64,000 bases of DNA from Nitrosopumilus sp. b3 (GTDB taxonomy: Archaea > Thermoproteota > Nitrososphaeria > Nitrososphaerales > Nitrosopumilaceae). Position 1 is the stretch's first letter. The number at the start of each line of letters is the position of its first letter. The DNA lies in the NCBI RefSeq assembly GCF_014078525.1, contig NZ_MU078693.1:62001-126000 (forward strand), in the 5' to 3' direction. Shown here one piece after another: positions 15,955 to 24,988 of the stretch. A program made the translations under genes and the position numbers. The notes under the pieces were generated by a model. It ran no database searches. It had not been told where the DNA came from and saw only the letters and a list, made by a program, of their open reading frames with translations.

Positions 15955-17001
15955 ATGGAAGAAAGAGAGGAAACAAGGAAAATTCAATTTACTGGGAAAT
16001 CATCTTACATAGTTTCACTTCCAAAACAATGGATTATGGAGTTAGGGCTAAAACAAGGGGATCAAATCAGGATGGTAAGAAAAGGGTCATCAACTTTAGA
16101 ACTATATCCTCCAAAATTTGAATCTCGCATTCAAAAAAAAGATGATGCAGTAATTGAAATAGATGGAGAAGAAAAAGATTCCTCAATTATTAGAAAATTA
16201 ATTTCGTTGTATTTTCTTGGATTTAAGACAATTAATGTTAAACCAAAAAATGGTAGATTAAGTCCCAATCAAAGGAATACTGTAAAAGAAGCAGTAAAAA
16301 GAATGCTAATGGGTTCAGAAATTATTTCTGATTCTAGCGGAGGAATAACAGTTCAAGTTCTTGTAAACCTATTAGAATTATCAGTTGATGGTGCCTTTAA
16401 GCGAATGATACATTTGGCAAAATCAATGTCTAGCGATGCAATTTTAGCTGTTAAAGAAAATAATCTAGAATTGGCACAAGAAGTGATCAATACAGATGAT
16501 GAAGTAGATAGATTTGGATTTTACATTATTCGTCAATTAAAGATAGCAATACAAAATGAACATATGCTAAAAGAGATGGGATTCAGAAATGCAAGAAATT
16601 GTCTTGGATACAGACTGGTTGTAAAAAATATTGAGAGGGCAGGAGATCACGCATCATTTATTGCAAAAGATCTTTTAGAGTTTAAAAAACCAGTTAAAAA
16701 AGAGATTTTAGATAAGCTTCAAGATATGAATGAATTTTGTTTATCAGTATTGGATGAATCATGTCTGGCTTTATTCAAAGAAGATTATGTACAAGCAGAA
16801 AAAACTATTGAAAAAACAGCTGAGATTGCCAAATATGAGAAAAAAGTAAGGGATGCTTCAAAATCATTGAAAGATGATGAGGAAATTTATAGGATAAGAA
16901 GAATGTCTGAGAATATTAGAAGAGTTTCTGAATATGCTAGTGATATAGCAGAAATTGTATTGAATATGAATATTGAAAAAGTATTGAAAAAAACGGAATG
17001 A
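15955..17001 (+). CDS. phoU: AbrB-PhoU phosphate uptake regulator
   Basis: 348 residues. The N-terminal SpoVT/AbrB DNA-binding domain (RKIQFTGKSSYIVSLPKQWI, LKQGDQIRMV) is joined to two PhoU-type three-helix repeats (IHLAKSMSSDAILAVKENNL, VVKNIERAGDHASFIAKDLL). The fusion is common in archaea and is thought to regulate phosphate transporter genes, although no pst genes are in the window. The TATA-like TTTTAAACTATATAG precedes the ATG by about 25 bp. It begins a plus-strand run into hflX. Confidence 0.88.
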   Translation: MEEREETRKIQFTGKSSYIVSLPKQWIMELGLKQGDQIRMVRKGSSTLELYPPKFESRIQKKDDAVIEIDGEEKDSSIIRKLISLYFLGFKTINVKPKNGRLSPNQRNTVKEAVKRMLMGSEIISDSSGGITVQVLVNLLELSVDGAFKRMIHLAKSMSSDAILAVKENNLELAQEVINTDDEVDRFGFYIIRQLKIAIQNEHMLKEMGFRNARNCLGYRLVVKNIERAGDHASFIAKDLLEFKKPVKKEILDKLQDMNEFCLSVLDESCLALFKEDYVQAEKTIEKTAEIAKYEKKVRDASKSLKDDEEIYRIRRMSENIRRVSEYASDIAEIVLNMNIEKVLKKTE

Positions 17002-17031
17002 TTATCAGATATAGGTTAAGATTGAAAAGAA

Positions 17032-18153
17032 ATGAAATCAGCAATTTTAATCACATATGATAAGGAAGATTCGATAAACGAGGCTAAGGGACTATGTGAT
17101 GCTGCAGGATATGAATTAGTTCACATCATCCAACAAGATTTCCTACAAAAACCAAAGTATGGAATTAGTGGTGGAGTTTTAGAGAGACTAGAGGAAATAT
17201 CAGAGAAACTTAGACCAGATGTAATCATATTTGATGAAATTTTAAAGCCAAGTCAAAATTATAATCTAGCCTCGGCATTACATCGAGAGATTTTGGACAG
17301 AGAAGGGTTAATTCTTGAGATTTTTGAAAGTAGAGCATCCAGTGCTGAATCAAAATTACAAGTAAAATTAGCTCAATTGCGATATGAGATGGCTAGAGCA
17401 AAAGAGAAAGTTCGTCTAGCAAATATGGGAGAGCAACCAGGTTTTATGGGAATTGGAAAGTTTGAGGTAGATGTGTACTATAATGATATCAAACATAGAA
17501 TGCAGACAATAAGATCTAAACTTGAAAAAGCAGGAAAACAACGAGAACTTCATAGACAAGGAAGAAAGAGAATGGGATTCAAAACTATTTCTCTAGCAGG
17601 ATATACATCTGCAGGAAAAACAACATTGTTTAATAAAGTAACAGGTGAATCAAGAGCTCAAAGTAAAGAACTGTTTACAACACTAACTACTACAACACGA
17701 AGAGTAACAATTGAACAGGAACCATTTTTAATTGCAGATACAGTTGGATTCATCAGTAAACTACCTGCATACATGATTGATGCATTCAAATCAACATTAG
17801 AAGAACTAACATACACAGACATCATTATTCTAGTAATTGATATTAGTGATTCTGTATTTGAATTAAAAAAGAAATTTTCTAGTTGTATGCGAACGTTGAG
17901 TGAATTGGGTGTTCAGAAAGATAAGATAGTTTATGTATTAAACAAAAATGATTTGTTAAAACAAAATGAAGTTATTCGAAAAATTGAAATACTTAATTTA
18001 TCTGAAAATAAAAAACTGATTTCAGTTTCAGCAAAAACAGGTAAAAATGTAAAGGAGTTGAAAAAACTAATAAAAAATATTTCAGATAGTCATAATTCAT
18101 ACAAATTCAATAAAAATTCAGCTTTAGGAGTTAAAGATACACTTGGTTATTGA
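17032..18153 (+). CDS. hflX: GTPase HflX
   Basis: Ribosome-associated GTPase. 373 residues: N-terminal HflX domain with a coiled coil ([20 protein letters not shown]), then a G domain with P-loop [17 protein letters not shown] near residue 190, TTTTRRV (G2), [11 protein letters not shown] (G3), NKND (G4) and SAKTG (G5). All GTPase motifs are intact. The 3' end overlaps the Trm56 start by 11 bp, suggesting one transcript phoU-hflX-trm56-tfe. Confidence 0.94.
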   Translation: MKSAILITYDKEDSINEAKGLCDAAGYELVHIIQQDFLQKPKYGISGGVLERLEEISEKLRPDVIIFDEILKPSQNYNLASALHREILDREGLILEIFESRASSAESKLQVKLAQLRYEMARAKEKVRLANMGEQPGFMGIGKFEVDVYYNDIKHRMQTIRSKLEKAGKQRELHRQGRKRMGFKTISLAGYTSAGKTTLFNKVTGESRAQSKELFTTLTTTTRRVTIEQEPFLIADTVGFISKLPAYMIDAFKSTLEELTYTDIIILVIDISDSVFELKKKFSSCMRTLSELGVQKDKIVYVLNKNDLLKQNEVIRKIEILNLSENKKLISVSAKTGKNVKELKKLIKNISDSHNSYKFNKNSALGVKDTLGY

Positions 18154-18676
18154 AGTGGTAAGAATCGGACAGCGATTAGTTAGAGATGATAGAGTAACAA
18201 CTCATGTTGCACTTGTTTCAAGAGCATTTGGTGCAGAAAGAATTTTCATGAGTGAAATAAATCCAGAGATTAAGGATACTATAGAAAAAATCAATGGAAC
18301 TTGGGGAGGAAAATTCGAAATAGAGTTTATTGACAAATGGAAATCAGTTGTTAAAAAGAAAAAGGAAGAAGGCTTCAAAGTTGTTCACCTTTCAATGTAT
18401 GGTCAAAATATCAACAATGCTCAAAAGGAACTCCAAAAAGAAGAGAATTTGTTAATTGTTGTTGGGGCTGAAAAAGTTCCAAGAGAGATTTATGAATTAG
18501 CAGACTACAATGTGGGGGTTGGAAGTCAACCTCATTCAGAGATTAGTGCTTTGGCAATTCTCTTAGATCGTATTCAAAAAGGTAAACAATTTGAGAAGGA
18601 CTTTCCAAATGCAAAAAGAAAGATCATACCCACGAAAAATGGTAAAAACGTGCAAGTAAAAGAAACAAGGGATTAA
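18143..18676 (+). CDS. tRNA (cytidine(56)-2'-O)-methyltransferase, aTrm56
   Basis: SPOUT-class enzyme that 2'-O-methylates C56 in the T loop of archaeal tRNA. 177 residues beginning at the TTG at 18143 ([20 protein letters not shown]). The family pattern [44 protein letters not shown] and [17 protein letters not shown] (cofactor knot) is complete. Overlaps hflX. Confidence 0.92.
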   Translation: MVIEVVRIGQRLVRDDRVTTHVALVSRAFGAERIFMSEINPEIKDTIEKINGTWGGKFEIEFIDKWKSVVKKKKEEGFKVVHLSMYGQNINNAQKELQKEENLLIVVGAEKVPREIYELADYNVGVGSQPHSEISALAILLDRIQKGKQFEKDFPNAKRKIIPTKNGKNVQVKETRD

Positions 18677-18702
18677 TAGTAGAAAATCAGGAGTCATTAG
18701 AG

Positions 18703-19218
18703 TTGGTAGACAAATATGAAGATCCTTTTGTTAGAATCGCCTCCATGATCGGAGGAGATGAGTATCTCAAAGTTGCAAGATCATTACTCAAAGCCGAAGA
18801 TGCAACTGATGAGGAAATTGCAAGCTCTACAGGTCTTAGAATCAATATGGTAAGAAAAGTATTGTATGATTTGTTTGGAAAATCACTAATTACCGGAATC
18901 AGAGTTAAAGATGAGAGAAAAGGATGGTTTGTCTACAGATGGAGAACTAGAAGAGAAGAGGTTGAACATTTCATTGAAAACCAAAAAAAGAAAATCGAGG
19001 AAAGATTACAGCAAAGATTAGATTATGAAAATGCTTCTGACTTTTATCATTGTGGAAATGAAGATTGCCCAAGAGTAACATTTGAGAGTGCACTTGATGG
19101 GATGTTCAAATGTCCTTCATGTGGCAATGTTTTGAATCTCAAGAAAAATGATAAATCTAAGAAAGCATATTCGAAGAAAATTGATGAGATAAAAAAAGAT
19201 ATGCAGCAGACATTTTGA
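18703..19218 (+). CDS. tfe: Transcription initiation factor TFE, alpha subunit
   Basis: General transcription factor that stabilises the open complex and is the homologue of TFIIE-alpha. 171 residues from the TTG at 18703: extended winged helix in residues 1-110 (EEIASSTGLRINMVRKVLYD, GWFVYRWRTRREEVEHFI), a basic coiled region, then a four-Cys zinc ribbon, YHCGNEDCPRVTF...FKCPSCGNVL, near residues 121-145. Complete. It follows trm56 by 26 bp. Confidence 0.93.
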   Translation: MVDKYEDPFVRIASMIGGDEYLKVARSLLKAEDATDEEIASSTGLRINMVRKVLYDLFGKSLITGIRVKDERKGWFVYRWRTRREEVEHFIENQKKKIEERLQQRLDYENASDFYHCGNEDCPRVTFESALDGMFKCPSCGNVLNLKKNDKSKKAYSKKIDEIKKDMQQTF

Positions 19219-19256
19219 TTAGATGCGTATAATGATAAATACAAAATCAGAGTATT

Positions 19257-19667
19257 ATGAGTATGCCTGAAGATGATTCAATATCCATCTGTAATGTTTG
19301 GAAAGGAAATACATCAAAAATTATCAATGAATTAGAATCTCAAATACCCTCACATTTTCAAATATATTCAGACATGTACAAAGAATATCTTCGTGCAATA
19401 GATGATATTTTTGGTACATGTGTTTTATCAGAAAAGGAGTTTTTTGATAAATTGAATATTGATCCGAATTTTTTGAAAAGTCTTGGAAAGTATTCAGACT
19501 TTCTTAGTAGTATTTCAATAAAACAAATTGAAAATTATGATAATTATCTAAAATGGTATTCTCAAATGAGAATTTCAGGCATGAAATCATATGAAGAATT
19601 CATTCATACAATGATGGATTCCTATTCAAAAACACTTTCTAACTTATCAAAAAATATCAAAAAATAA
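19257..19667 (+). CDS. Helical hypothetical protein, possibly phasin/PhaE-like
   Basis: 136 residues, helix-rich with many aromatic residues (FQIYSDMYKEYLRAIDDIFG, YDNYLKWYSQMRISGMKSYE) and no signal peptide. The pattern is reminiscent of the phasin-like proteins at 6022-10881 and of the PhaE subunit of PHA synthase, but the similarity is weak. Start ATG 19257 or 19263. It is downstream of tfe and 37 bp upstream of the aldehyde dehydrogenase. Confidence 0.5.
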   Translation: MSMPEDDSISICNVWKGNTSKIINELESQIPSHFQIYSDMYKEYLRAIDDIFGTCVLSEKEFFDKLNIDPNFLKSLGKYSDFLSSISIKQIENYDNYLKWYSQMRISGMKSYEEFIHTMMDSYSKTLSNLSKNIKK

Positions 19668-19704
19668 GTTAGAGATTAAATAGGAGAAATTCTTTGAAAA
19701 ATCC

Positions 19705-21096
19705 TTGAGCCAAATAACTACGGTAAATCCAGCAACAGGTGAGAATATTAAGACTTTCACTCCAATGGATAAAAACCAAGTACATGATCTAGTTAGAAAA
19801 GCTAAACGAGCTTTTCCTGAATGGAAAAAAGACTATGAAAAAAGAAGGAGTTATGTTTACAACTTAGTAGAATATTTAAAGAAACACAAAACAGATCTTG
19901 CAAAAGTTGCAACATCGGAAATGGGTAAAGCCCTCAAAGAATCAATTGGCGAAGTTGAAAAATGTGCATGGGCATTAGAATTTTATGCAGATCATGGAGA
20001 TAGTTTTCTATCTGATGAGGTTTTAAGCTCAGATGCAAGAAAGAGTTTTCTGACTTTTGAACCACTAGGAGTAATTGGTTCTATAATGCCTTGGAATTTT
20101 CCCTATTGGCAAGCATTACGTTTTGCAGCTCCATGTTTAATGGCAGGAAATGTTATCGTAATGAAACCATCCAGAGTAACCATGCAATCAGGAATTGAAA
20201 TTGAGAAAGCATTTACTGAATCAGGAATGCCTGATGGAATATACCAAACAGTAGTAGGAAGTGTAGAATCTGCAAATAATCTAATTGATTCAGATGTAAA
20301 TGCTGTTACTTTTACTGGAAGTACAAACGCTGGTGCAAAAGTTGGAGAAAGGGCTGCAAAAAATTTGAAAAAATGTGTGTTAGAATTAGGAGGAAGTGAT
20401 CCTTTCATAGTATTAGATGATGCAATAATTGAAAAAGCAGCTGAAGGTGCAGTTAAAGGAAGATTCATCAATTGTGGTCAAAGTTGCGTAGCCTCAAAAA
20501 GATTTTTTGTGGGAAAAAACATTGCAGAGGAATTTACTGAATTATTTATCAAAAAAGCATCTCAACTCAAAGTAGGAGATCCTATGTCCATAGAAACTGA
20601 TATTGGACCAATTTCAAACAAAGAAGGTTTAGAAACAATTTCCGGAATTGTAGAGGATGCAAAACAAAAAGGTGCCGAAATTCTTTTAGGAGGTTCAGAG
20701 ATTGATGGAAAAGGATTCTTCTATCAACCAACAATTCTTAAAAACATTGAACCTAACATGAGGATTGCAACAGAAGAAACATTTGGACCAGTAGCGCCTA
20801 TCACAGTAGTTGAAAATGAGAGTGAGGCAATCAAATTAGCTAATGAAAGTGAATTTGGTTTAGGTGCCAGTATATGGACAAAAGATCTTGCTAAGGCAGA
20901 TAAAATGTCAAGAAGAATAGATTCAGGAATTGTAAGTGTAAATAATGTAGTAATTTCAGATCCTAGAATTCCATTTGGCGGAATAAAACATAGTGGATTT
21001 GGAAGAGAACTATCAAGATACGGAATGCTTGAATTTGTAAATTTAAAATCGGTCAGATTTTACGATAATCTAACACATCATCATTACGTAGAATAG
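19705..21096 (+). CDS. NAD(P)-dependent aldehyde dehydrogenase, succinate-semialdehyde type
   Basis: 463 residues, TTG start at 19705. Complete aldehyde-dehydrogenase superfamily protein: FEPLGVIGSIMPWNFPYWQA, KPSRVTMQSG, FTGSTNAGAKVGE, catalytic Glu in KKCVLELGGSDPF near residue 227 and Cys in GRFINCGQSCVASKRF near residue 261. The 460-residue length and sequence resemble YneI/GabD-type succinate-semialdehyde dehydrogenases. In ammonia-oxidising archaea related enzymes have been proposed for CoA-linked semialdehyde steps of the 3-hydroxypropionate/4-hydroxybutyrate cycle, so the direction and cofactor use are open. Confidence 0.85.
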   Translation: MSQITTVNPATGENIKTFTPMDKNQVHDLVRKAKRAFPEWKKDYEKRRSYVYNLVEYLKKHKTDLAKVATSEMGKALKESIGEVEKCAWALEFYADHGDSFLSDEVLSSDARKSFLTFEPLGVIGSIMPWNFPYWQALRFAAPCLMAGNVIVMKPSRVTMQSGIEIEKAFTESGMPDGIYQTVVGSVESANNLIDSDVNAVTFTGSTNAGAKVGERAAKNLKKCVLELGGSDPFIVLDDAIIEKAAEGAVKGRFINCGQSCVASKRFFVGKNIAEEFTELFIKKASQLKVGDPMSIETDIGPISNKEGLETISGIVEDAKQKGAEILLGGSEIDGKGFFYQPTILKNIEPNMRIATEETFGPVAPITVVENESEAIKLANESEFGLGASIWTKDLAKADKMSRRIDSGIVSVNNVVISDPRIPFGGIKHSGFGRELSRYGMLEFVNLKSVRFYDNLTHHHYVE

Positions 21097-21130
21097 ATTT
21101 TACATTAGAAAAGGGTTAAGTTTAGGCAGA

Positions 21131-21217
21131 TTAATCCTCATCATCATCATCCTCATCATCATCATCATCCTCATCATCATCATCATCCTCATCATCATCC
21201 TCATCATCATCATCCTC
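21131..21217. repeat. ATC/TCC trinucleotide tract coding the acidic tail
   Basis: Consecutive CAT and CCT triplets arranged in near-regular 12-15-bp units. Replication slippage could change the tail length between strains. Confidence 0.8.
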
Positions 21218-21457
21218 ACATTCTTCTAATTCGACATAAGTTGGATTTCCATCTTCACCAAAGAAAATTTCAACACAAATATCTGTAGCCAGTGTATTAG
21301 CCAATGTTTCAGCTAATTCTTTAGGGAAATTTCCCAATCTACTCGGATCTGAGGAATATCGATATTCAATAATTTCATCATCATGGTAAAAATCTAATTC
21401 AATATCACCATTAACATATTTTCTAACTCCCATTACTTGACCAAATTTACTAGACAA
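21131..21457 (-). CDS. Small protein with a poly-Asp/Glu tail
   Basis: 108 residues. Residues 1-75 form a compact domain (FGQVMGVRKYVNGDIELDFY, FPKELAETLANTLATDICVE); the last 30 residues are almost only Asp and Glu. Such tails often bind cations or basic proteins. No family recognised. It ends immediately after the hemerythrin gene on the same strand, with a 2-bp gap, so they are probably cotranscribed. Confidence 0.65.
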   Translation of the reverse strand: MSSKFGQVMGVRKYVNGDIELDFYHDDEIIEYRYSSDPSRLGNFPKELAETLANTLATDICVEIFFGEDGNPTYVELEECEDDDDEDDDEDDDDDEDDDDDEDDDDED

Positions 21458-21459
21458 AT

Positions 21460-22017
21460 CTAACTACCCTGTTCTGACAAATCATGTGAAAGGTTTTCAG
21501 CCAATTTCTCATAATGATCTCTTGATTTTCCCAAATCAGTAAGTTGAGTTTTTTCAATTTCATTTAGTTCGTCATCAACTTTTTTGGAAACATATTGTAA
21601 ACGTGCTTCTGCCATCATGAATAATCTATTATTTTCTTTCCAGAGGTGTTCTGTTACATGTTCAACATATTTTTGCATGTCACTGATTAGTTTTGTAGAA
21701 TCTCCTGATGAAAGATATACTTTAGCAGATTCCTCCATTGCAGTTCCAATTTCTCGTGAACGCTGATGATCAATTAACATCATTGCAATAGGACCCATAT
21801 TACTAGGCATTCCAGCTTTTTCTAATGCAGGAAACAATGACTTTTCTTCTTTAGTATGATGACAAACATCAGTAAAGTTTTTTGAAAAATCTATTACAGG
21901 AAGCAAGATTGATTCTGGAATTTGCTTACCATCATTTAATAATTCAATAGTAGATTCCATTGCTTTGATCACTTTTTCTATCAAATCATGATCTCGTCGT
22001 AATGATGCTGTGGACAT
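21460..22017 (-). CDS. Hemerythrin HHE cation-binding protein
   Basis: 185 residues, four-helix bundle with the di-iron ligand pattern: LRRDHDLIEKVI (H), FTDVCHHTKEEKSLFPAL (HxxxE), MLIDHQRSREIG (H) and YVEHVTEHLWKENNRLF (HxxxxE). A C-terminal helical extension is present. Probably senses or carries oxygen, or stores iron. It is the first gene of a two-gene unit with the acidic-tail protein. Confidence 0.87.
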   Translation of the reverse strand: MSTASLRRDHDLIEKVIKAMESTIELLNDGKQIPESILLPVIDFSKNFTDVCHHTKEEKSLFPALEKAGMPSNMGPIAMMLIDHQRSREIGTAMEESAKVYLSSGDSTKLISDMQKYVEHVTEHLWKENNRLFMMAEARLQYVSKKVDDELNEIEKTQLTDLGKSRDHYEKLAENLSHDLSEQGS

Positions 22018-22086
22018 AATTATTTTAGAGAAAATCCAATATCTATATCTTATTTATTTTAAAAAATAATTAAAAGATAGAAATTA

Positions 22087-22106
22087 GTTAACGATTAATC
22101 GTTAAC
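22087..22106. other. 20-bp perfect palindrome
   Basis: GTTAACGATTAATCGTTAAC reads the same on both strands. It lies 9 bp past the stop of the basic SWIB-like gene, whose last codons repeat one arm (TTAACGATTAGA, 22115-22126). It could be a terminator hairpin for that gene, an operator for the hemerythrin gene about 70 bp away, or a duplicated 3' end. Confidence 0.5.
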
Positions 22107-22114
22107 AAATCATT

Positions 22115-22372
22115 TTAACGATTAGAGAGGCTCTTTGATTTTACAAATGCCCAAATCTTTTTGGTCATTTCACTTGGAGCAATTGGTTTATTGCCAAATA
22201 CTTGTTCTACAGTTTCTTTACGACCTGCAAAACTGATTGCATATCCGCCAAATGCTGGTTTTTTTGTTTTTGATTTAGTAGCCTTCTTTTTTGGTGCAGC
22301 CTTCTTTTTTGGTGCAGCCTTCTTTTTTGGTGTAGTTTTTCTTTTTGTTGTAGCTTTCTTTTTTACTGCCAA
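22115..22372 (-). CDS. Small basic chromatin-type protein: KKAAPKK tail plus SWIB-like segment
   Basis: 85 residues. The first 40 are Lys/Ala/Pro/Thr repeats (TPKKKAAPKKKAAPKKKATK), like histone H1 tails. The C-terminal part, NKPIAPSEMTKKIWAFVKSK, matches the helix pattern of the second half of a SWIB/MDM2 domain. Probably DNA-associated. It has the same kind of tail as the phasin-like protein at 6022, so tails may be exchanged between proteins in this lineage. Confidence 0.65.
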   Translation of the reverse strand: MAVKKKATTKRKTTPKKKAAPKKKAAPKKKATKSKTKKPAFGGYAISFAGRKETVEQVFGNKPIAPSEMTKKIWAFVKSKSLSNR

Positions 22373-22408
22373 TTTCTTGTAATTTTATTTCAAAGAAACT
22401 ATAATAAC

Positions 22409-23065
22409 TTACACTTTTGAATATTTCAACACAAGGTGGTTTTTGAGCCTCTTGATATGTTTAAGACGTAGATTAGGTGAATTTGAGATTTTTTTAAAAC
22501 CATCTCCCTCAATTAGAGATACAGCATTTTTTCCTCCAATTAGAAATGGGGACAAAGTAATAATCAAGTCATCAAAAAGATCATATTTTATAAATTCCCA
22601 ATTAATGATTCCACCTCCTTCAACTAAAACTGATTTAATTTTTTTATCTGAAAGTTTTTTTAATAATAATTTAATATTAATAGAATCATTTCCTGCAACA
22701 ATTATATCGATAGGGAATTTTTTGAGTTTATCAAGATTTGATTTACTAATTTGATGTGATACAGCTATAATTGTTGGTATTTTGTTACTTGTTTGAATTA
22801 TTTTTGAATTTTTAGATATACTTCCTTTAGAATCTAAAATAATCCTAATTGGGTTTTTACCTTTAATGTGGCGAACAGTTAGCATAGGATCATCAATTAA
22901 AACAGTATTTTTTCCTACAAGTATTGCATCTACTTGAGATCTTAGTTTGTGTAATCTAACACTATCTTGCTTTGATGATAGTTTTGAATCTCCTGTATCA
23001 GTAGCAATTTTTCCATCAATAGATGTTGCAGCACTCAAAGTTACATGGGGTCTAGATTTTACCAT
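22409..23065 (-). CDS. 2,5-diamino-6-ribosylamino-pyrimidinone 5'-phosphate reductase (ArfC/RibD C-terminal type)
   Basis: Reduces the ribosyl to the ribityl side chain, the archaeal/fungal early riboflavin step. 218 residues of dihydrofolate-reductase-like RibD_C fold: HVTLSAATSIDGKIATDTGD, RLHKLRSQVDAILVGKNTVL, DDPMLTVRHIKGKNPIRIIL and SVLVEGGGIINWEFI. No deaminase half is attached. It overlaps the amidohydrolase gene by 14 bp, indicating coupling. Confidence 0.88.
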   Translation of the reverse strand: MVKSRPHVTLSAATSIDGKIATDTGDSKLSSKQDSVRLHKLRSQVDAILVGKNTVLIDDPMLTVRHIKGKNPIRIILDSKGSISKNSKIIQTSNKIPTIIAVSHQISKSNLDKLKKFPIDIIVAGNDSINIKLLLKKLSDKKIKSVLVEGGGIINWEFIKYDLFDDLIITLSPFLIGGKNAVSLIEGDGFKKISNSPNLRLKHIKRLKNHLVLKYSKV

Positions 23066-24242
23066 GTACTATTTTTCCTCCTATCATGACTGCTCTAATT
23101 GCAGATTCTGATGCTCTATGAACAATAGCAGCATACGGGTTATGCATGGGTTCTAAATCTATAGTATGTTTATCAAGAAATATGCAATCTGCAATTTTCC
23201 CTCTTTCAATAATTCCAATATCTTTTTTCAAAACTTTGCCTCCATTTACTGTAGCCATTTTAAGAATTTCTTTTGGATCAATTCTTTTCTTATGAATTCC
23301 CATAGTTGCTTTCCAAAGAAAATCCATTTCTCTAAACATGTCTGGAGAATTTATCATCACGTTATCTGTGCCTAATGCTAAGACACATCCTGCTTTTTGC
23401 ATCATTACAATATCAGGAATTCCTTCTGCAAGTGAAGAGTTAGCTCTGGGACAAATTACTATCCCTTGAGTTTTTTTTGCTGTATTAGTTAGATCGCTTT
23501 TTGAGGCAAATGTCATATGAACTAGAAAATGAGGTTTCATGGATAAGGCTCGAATTGTTTCAGATTTTCCCGTGATTTTCTTTGATTTAGAAACACTTTG
23601 TTCAGTTTCTGAGGAATGAATAGCCCTAAGTTTTGTTGTTTTTGAGTATTGAACTAAAACTGAAGTACTATTCTCATTAGCTCCACTAATACCAATTCCA
23701 TCACATTGTCTGAGAAGTTCATCAAGAACGGCAAGTTTGTCTGCTGGTAAAGGCTGATTTTTTCTAATTTCGGGAGATTTTTGATAAAAATCCAGTCTTC
23801 CTAGAATTATAGAGTGAATTGGTACATCAGATAATGCTTTTTTGAGTAAAATTACTCCATCTAATCCACCTTCGCGAAAATCTACAAATGTAGTTATTCC
23901 TTTTCGAAGCATTGAATGGCATGTATTTTTCATAAAATTTGATAAATTTTCTTGTGAAGTATTTTTTAGAATTTTTGATTTAACTCCAAACACAGGATGA
24001 ATTTTTTCATCCACCGAACTGTTGAGTGTGACATCTTTTCCAATAGAATCACCAATATGTGTATGTGCATTAATGAAACCTGGAATTAATAATAGACCTT
24101 CTCCATCGATACATTCTTCGTTTGTATCTGGTTGAATTTTTGATTGAATTTTTTTGAAACTATTATGTTCAATTTTTACATTGGTTCTTAGAATAAAATC
24201 TAACTCTGATCCTTGTAATACGCTAATATTTTTTATCAACAT
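23052..24242 (-). CDS. Deaminase-type amidohydrolase within the riboflavin genes
   Basis: 396-residue TIM-barrel amidohydrolase. The HxH metal motif is in FINAHTHIGD near residue 60, followed by RAIHSSETEQ (His plus Glu), FLVHMTFASKSDL (His) and LALGTDNVMINSPDMFREMD (Asp), the set found in guanine, S-adenosylhomocysteine and triazine deaminases (SsnA/TrzN/MtaD branch). The 5' end overlaps the GTP cyclohydrolase gene by 7 bp and the 3' end overlaps the reductase gene by 14 bp. Archaeal riboflavin synthesis needs a pyrimidine deamination not supplied by a RibD deaminase half here, so this enzyme is a candidate for it. An unrelated purine deaminase remains possible. Confidence 0.8.
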   Translation of the reverse strand: MLIKNISVLQGSELDFILRTNVKIEHNSFKKIQSKIQPDTNEECIDGEGLLLIPGFINAHTHIGDSIGKDVTLNSSVDEKIHPVFGVKSKILKNTSQENLSNFMKNTCHSMLRKGITTFVDFREGGLDGVILLKKALSDVPIHSIILGRLDFYQKSPEIRKNQPLPADKLAVLDELLRQCDGIGISGANENSTSVLVQYSKTTKLRAIHSSETEQSVSKSKKITGKSETIRALSMKPHFLVHMTFASKSDLTNTAKKTQGIVICPRANSSLAEGIPDIVMMQKAGCVLALGTDNVMINSPDMFREMDFLWKATMGIHKKRIDPKEILKMATVNGGKVLKKDIGIIERGKIADCIFLDKHTIDLEPMHNPYAAIVHRASESAIRAVMIGGKIVHGKI

Positions 24243-24988
24243 GATAATTCATAAACTTCAGGTTTTTCCTTTCCTGAATCTCGAATTTCACGTATAGTAT
24301 CAAGTGATTTTGTGGCGAATTTTACGGCTTCTCTACTAGTGTGTCCAATTCCTATTCCACAATTCAGAGAAATATCATCATTATTTTTTATCATGTTAAT
24401 GAATTCCTGTACAGAATTTTTCCCATCATCACTTGCAACTACCATAAAATTATCTCCACCCATAAAAAATGTTAGAGAATTTTTTTCAAGAAAATATTGT
24501 GACATTTTGTAAAACAATCCAAAAATTATTGTTGTTATTTCATATGGTGAATTACTTTTTCTTCGTGAAGAGAGATCATCTACATCCAAATGCATTATTG
24601 TGACTTTTGAATCAGATGAATTGTTTACATATCCAAAAATTTTATGCTCTTGGTTTAGAATAATTTTATTTTTCTTTCCATCATATGCTTTTAAATTTGC
24701 ATCAAAAGGAGAGTCTCCAAATCCAATTGAAATATCTAATCTAATATCAAACGATTTTTCAAGAATTTTTTGGATTTCAAGATGCTCATCTAAACCAAGT
24801 CCATTAGAAACTACAAAAAATTCATCAGCTCGATTAAGAAAAACTAGGCAGTTTTTTTCAGAAAATAATTTTTGTACTTCTTTGTAGAGTGATGCCTGAA
24901 GCATCTGTAATTCATGCTCTCTATCACTGCCTAATGTCAAAGTCCAAGGACCATATCCAATAATTTTGAGTATACTGAGTTGAATCAT
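24236..24988 (-). CDS. arfA: GTP cyclohydrolase III (ArfA)
   Basis: First step of archaeal riboflavin/F420 synthesis, giving the formylamino-pyrimidine. 250 residues with two cyclase-like repeats: IQLSILKIIGYGPWTLTLGS, FLNRADEFFVVSNGLGLDEH and SIGFGDSPFDAN, then VTIMHLDVDDLSSRRKSNSP, FFMGGDNFMVVASDDGK and CGIGIGHTSREAV. The paired Asp residues for metal (MHLDVDD, MGGDN) are present. It overlaps ribH by 4 bp and the amidohydrolase by 7 bp. Confidence 0.9.
   Translation of the reverse strand: MIQLSILKIIGYGPWTLTLGSDREHELQMLQASLYKEVQKLFSEKNCLVFLNRADEFFVVSNGLGLDEHLEIQKILEKSFDIRLDISIGFGDSPFDANLKAYDGKKNKIILNQEHKIFGYVNNSSDSKVTIMHLDVDDLSSRRKSNSPYEITTIIFGLFYKMSQYFLEKNSLTFFMGGDNFMVVASDDGKNSVQEFINMIKNNDDISLNCGIGIGHTSREAVKFATKSLDTIREIRDSGKEKPEVYELSC

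Noticed and set aside
21131..21217. Trinucleotide tract as a non-coding repeat element
   Set aside because: It is fully in frame and encodes the Asp/Glu tail of a plausible protein.
23882..23893. CTACAAATGTAG, another TACA-NN-TGTA palindrome
   Set aside because: It lies inside the amidohydrolase coding sequence with no TATA element at the 9-bp distance.
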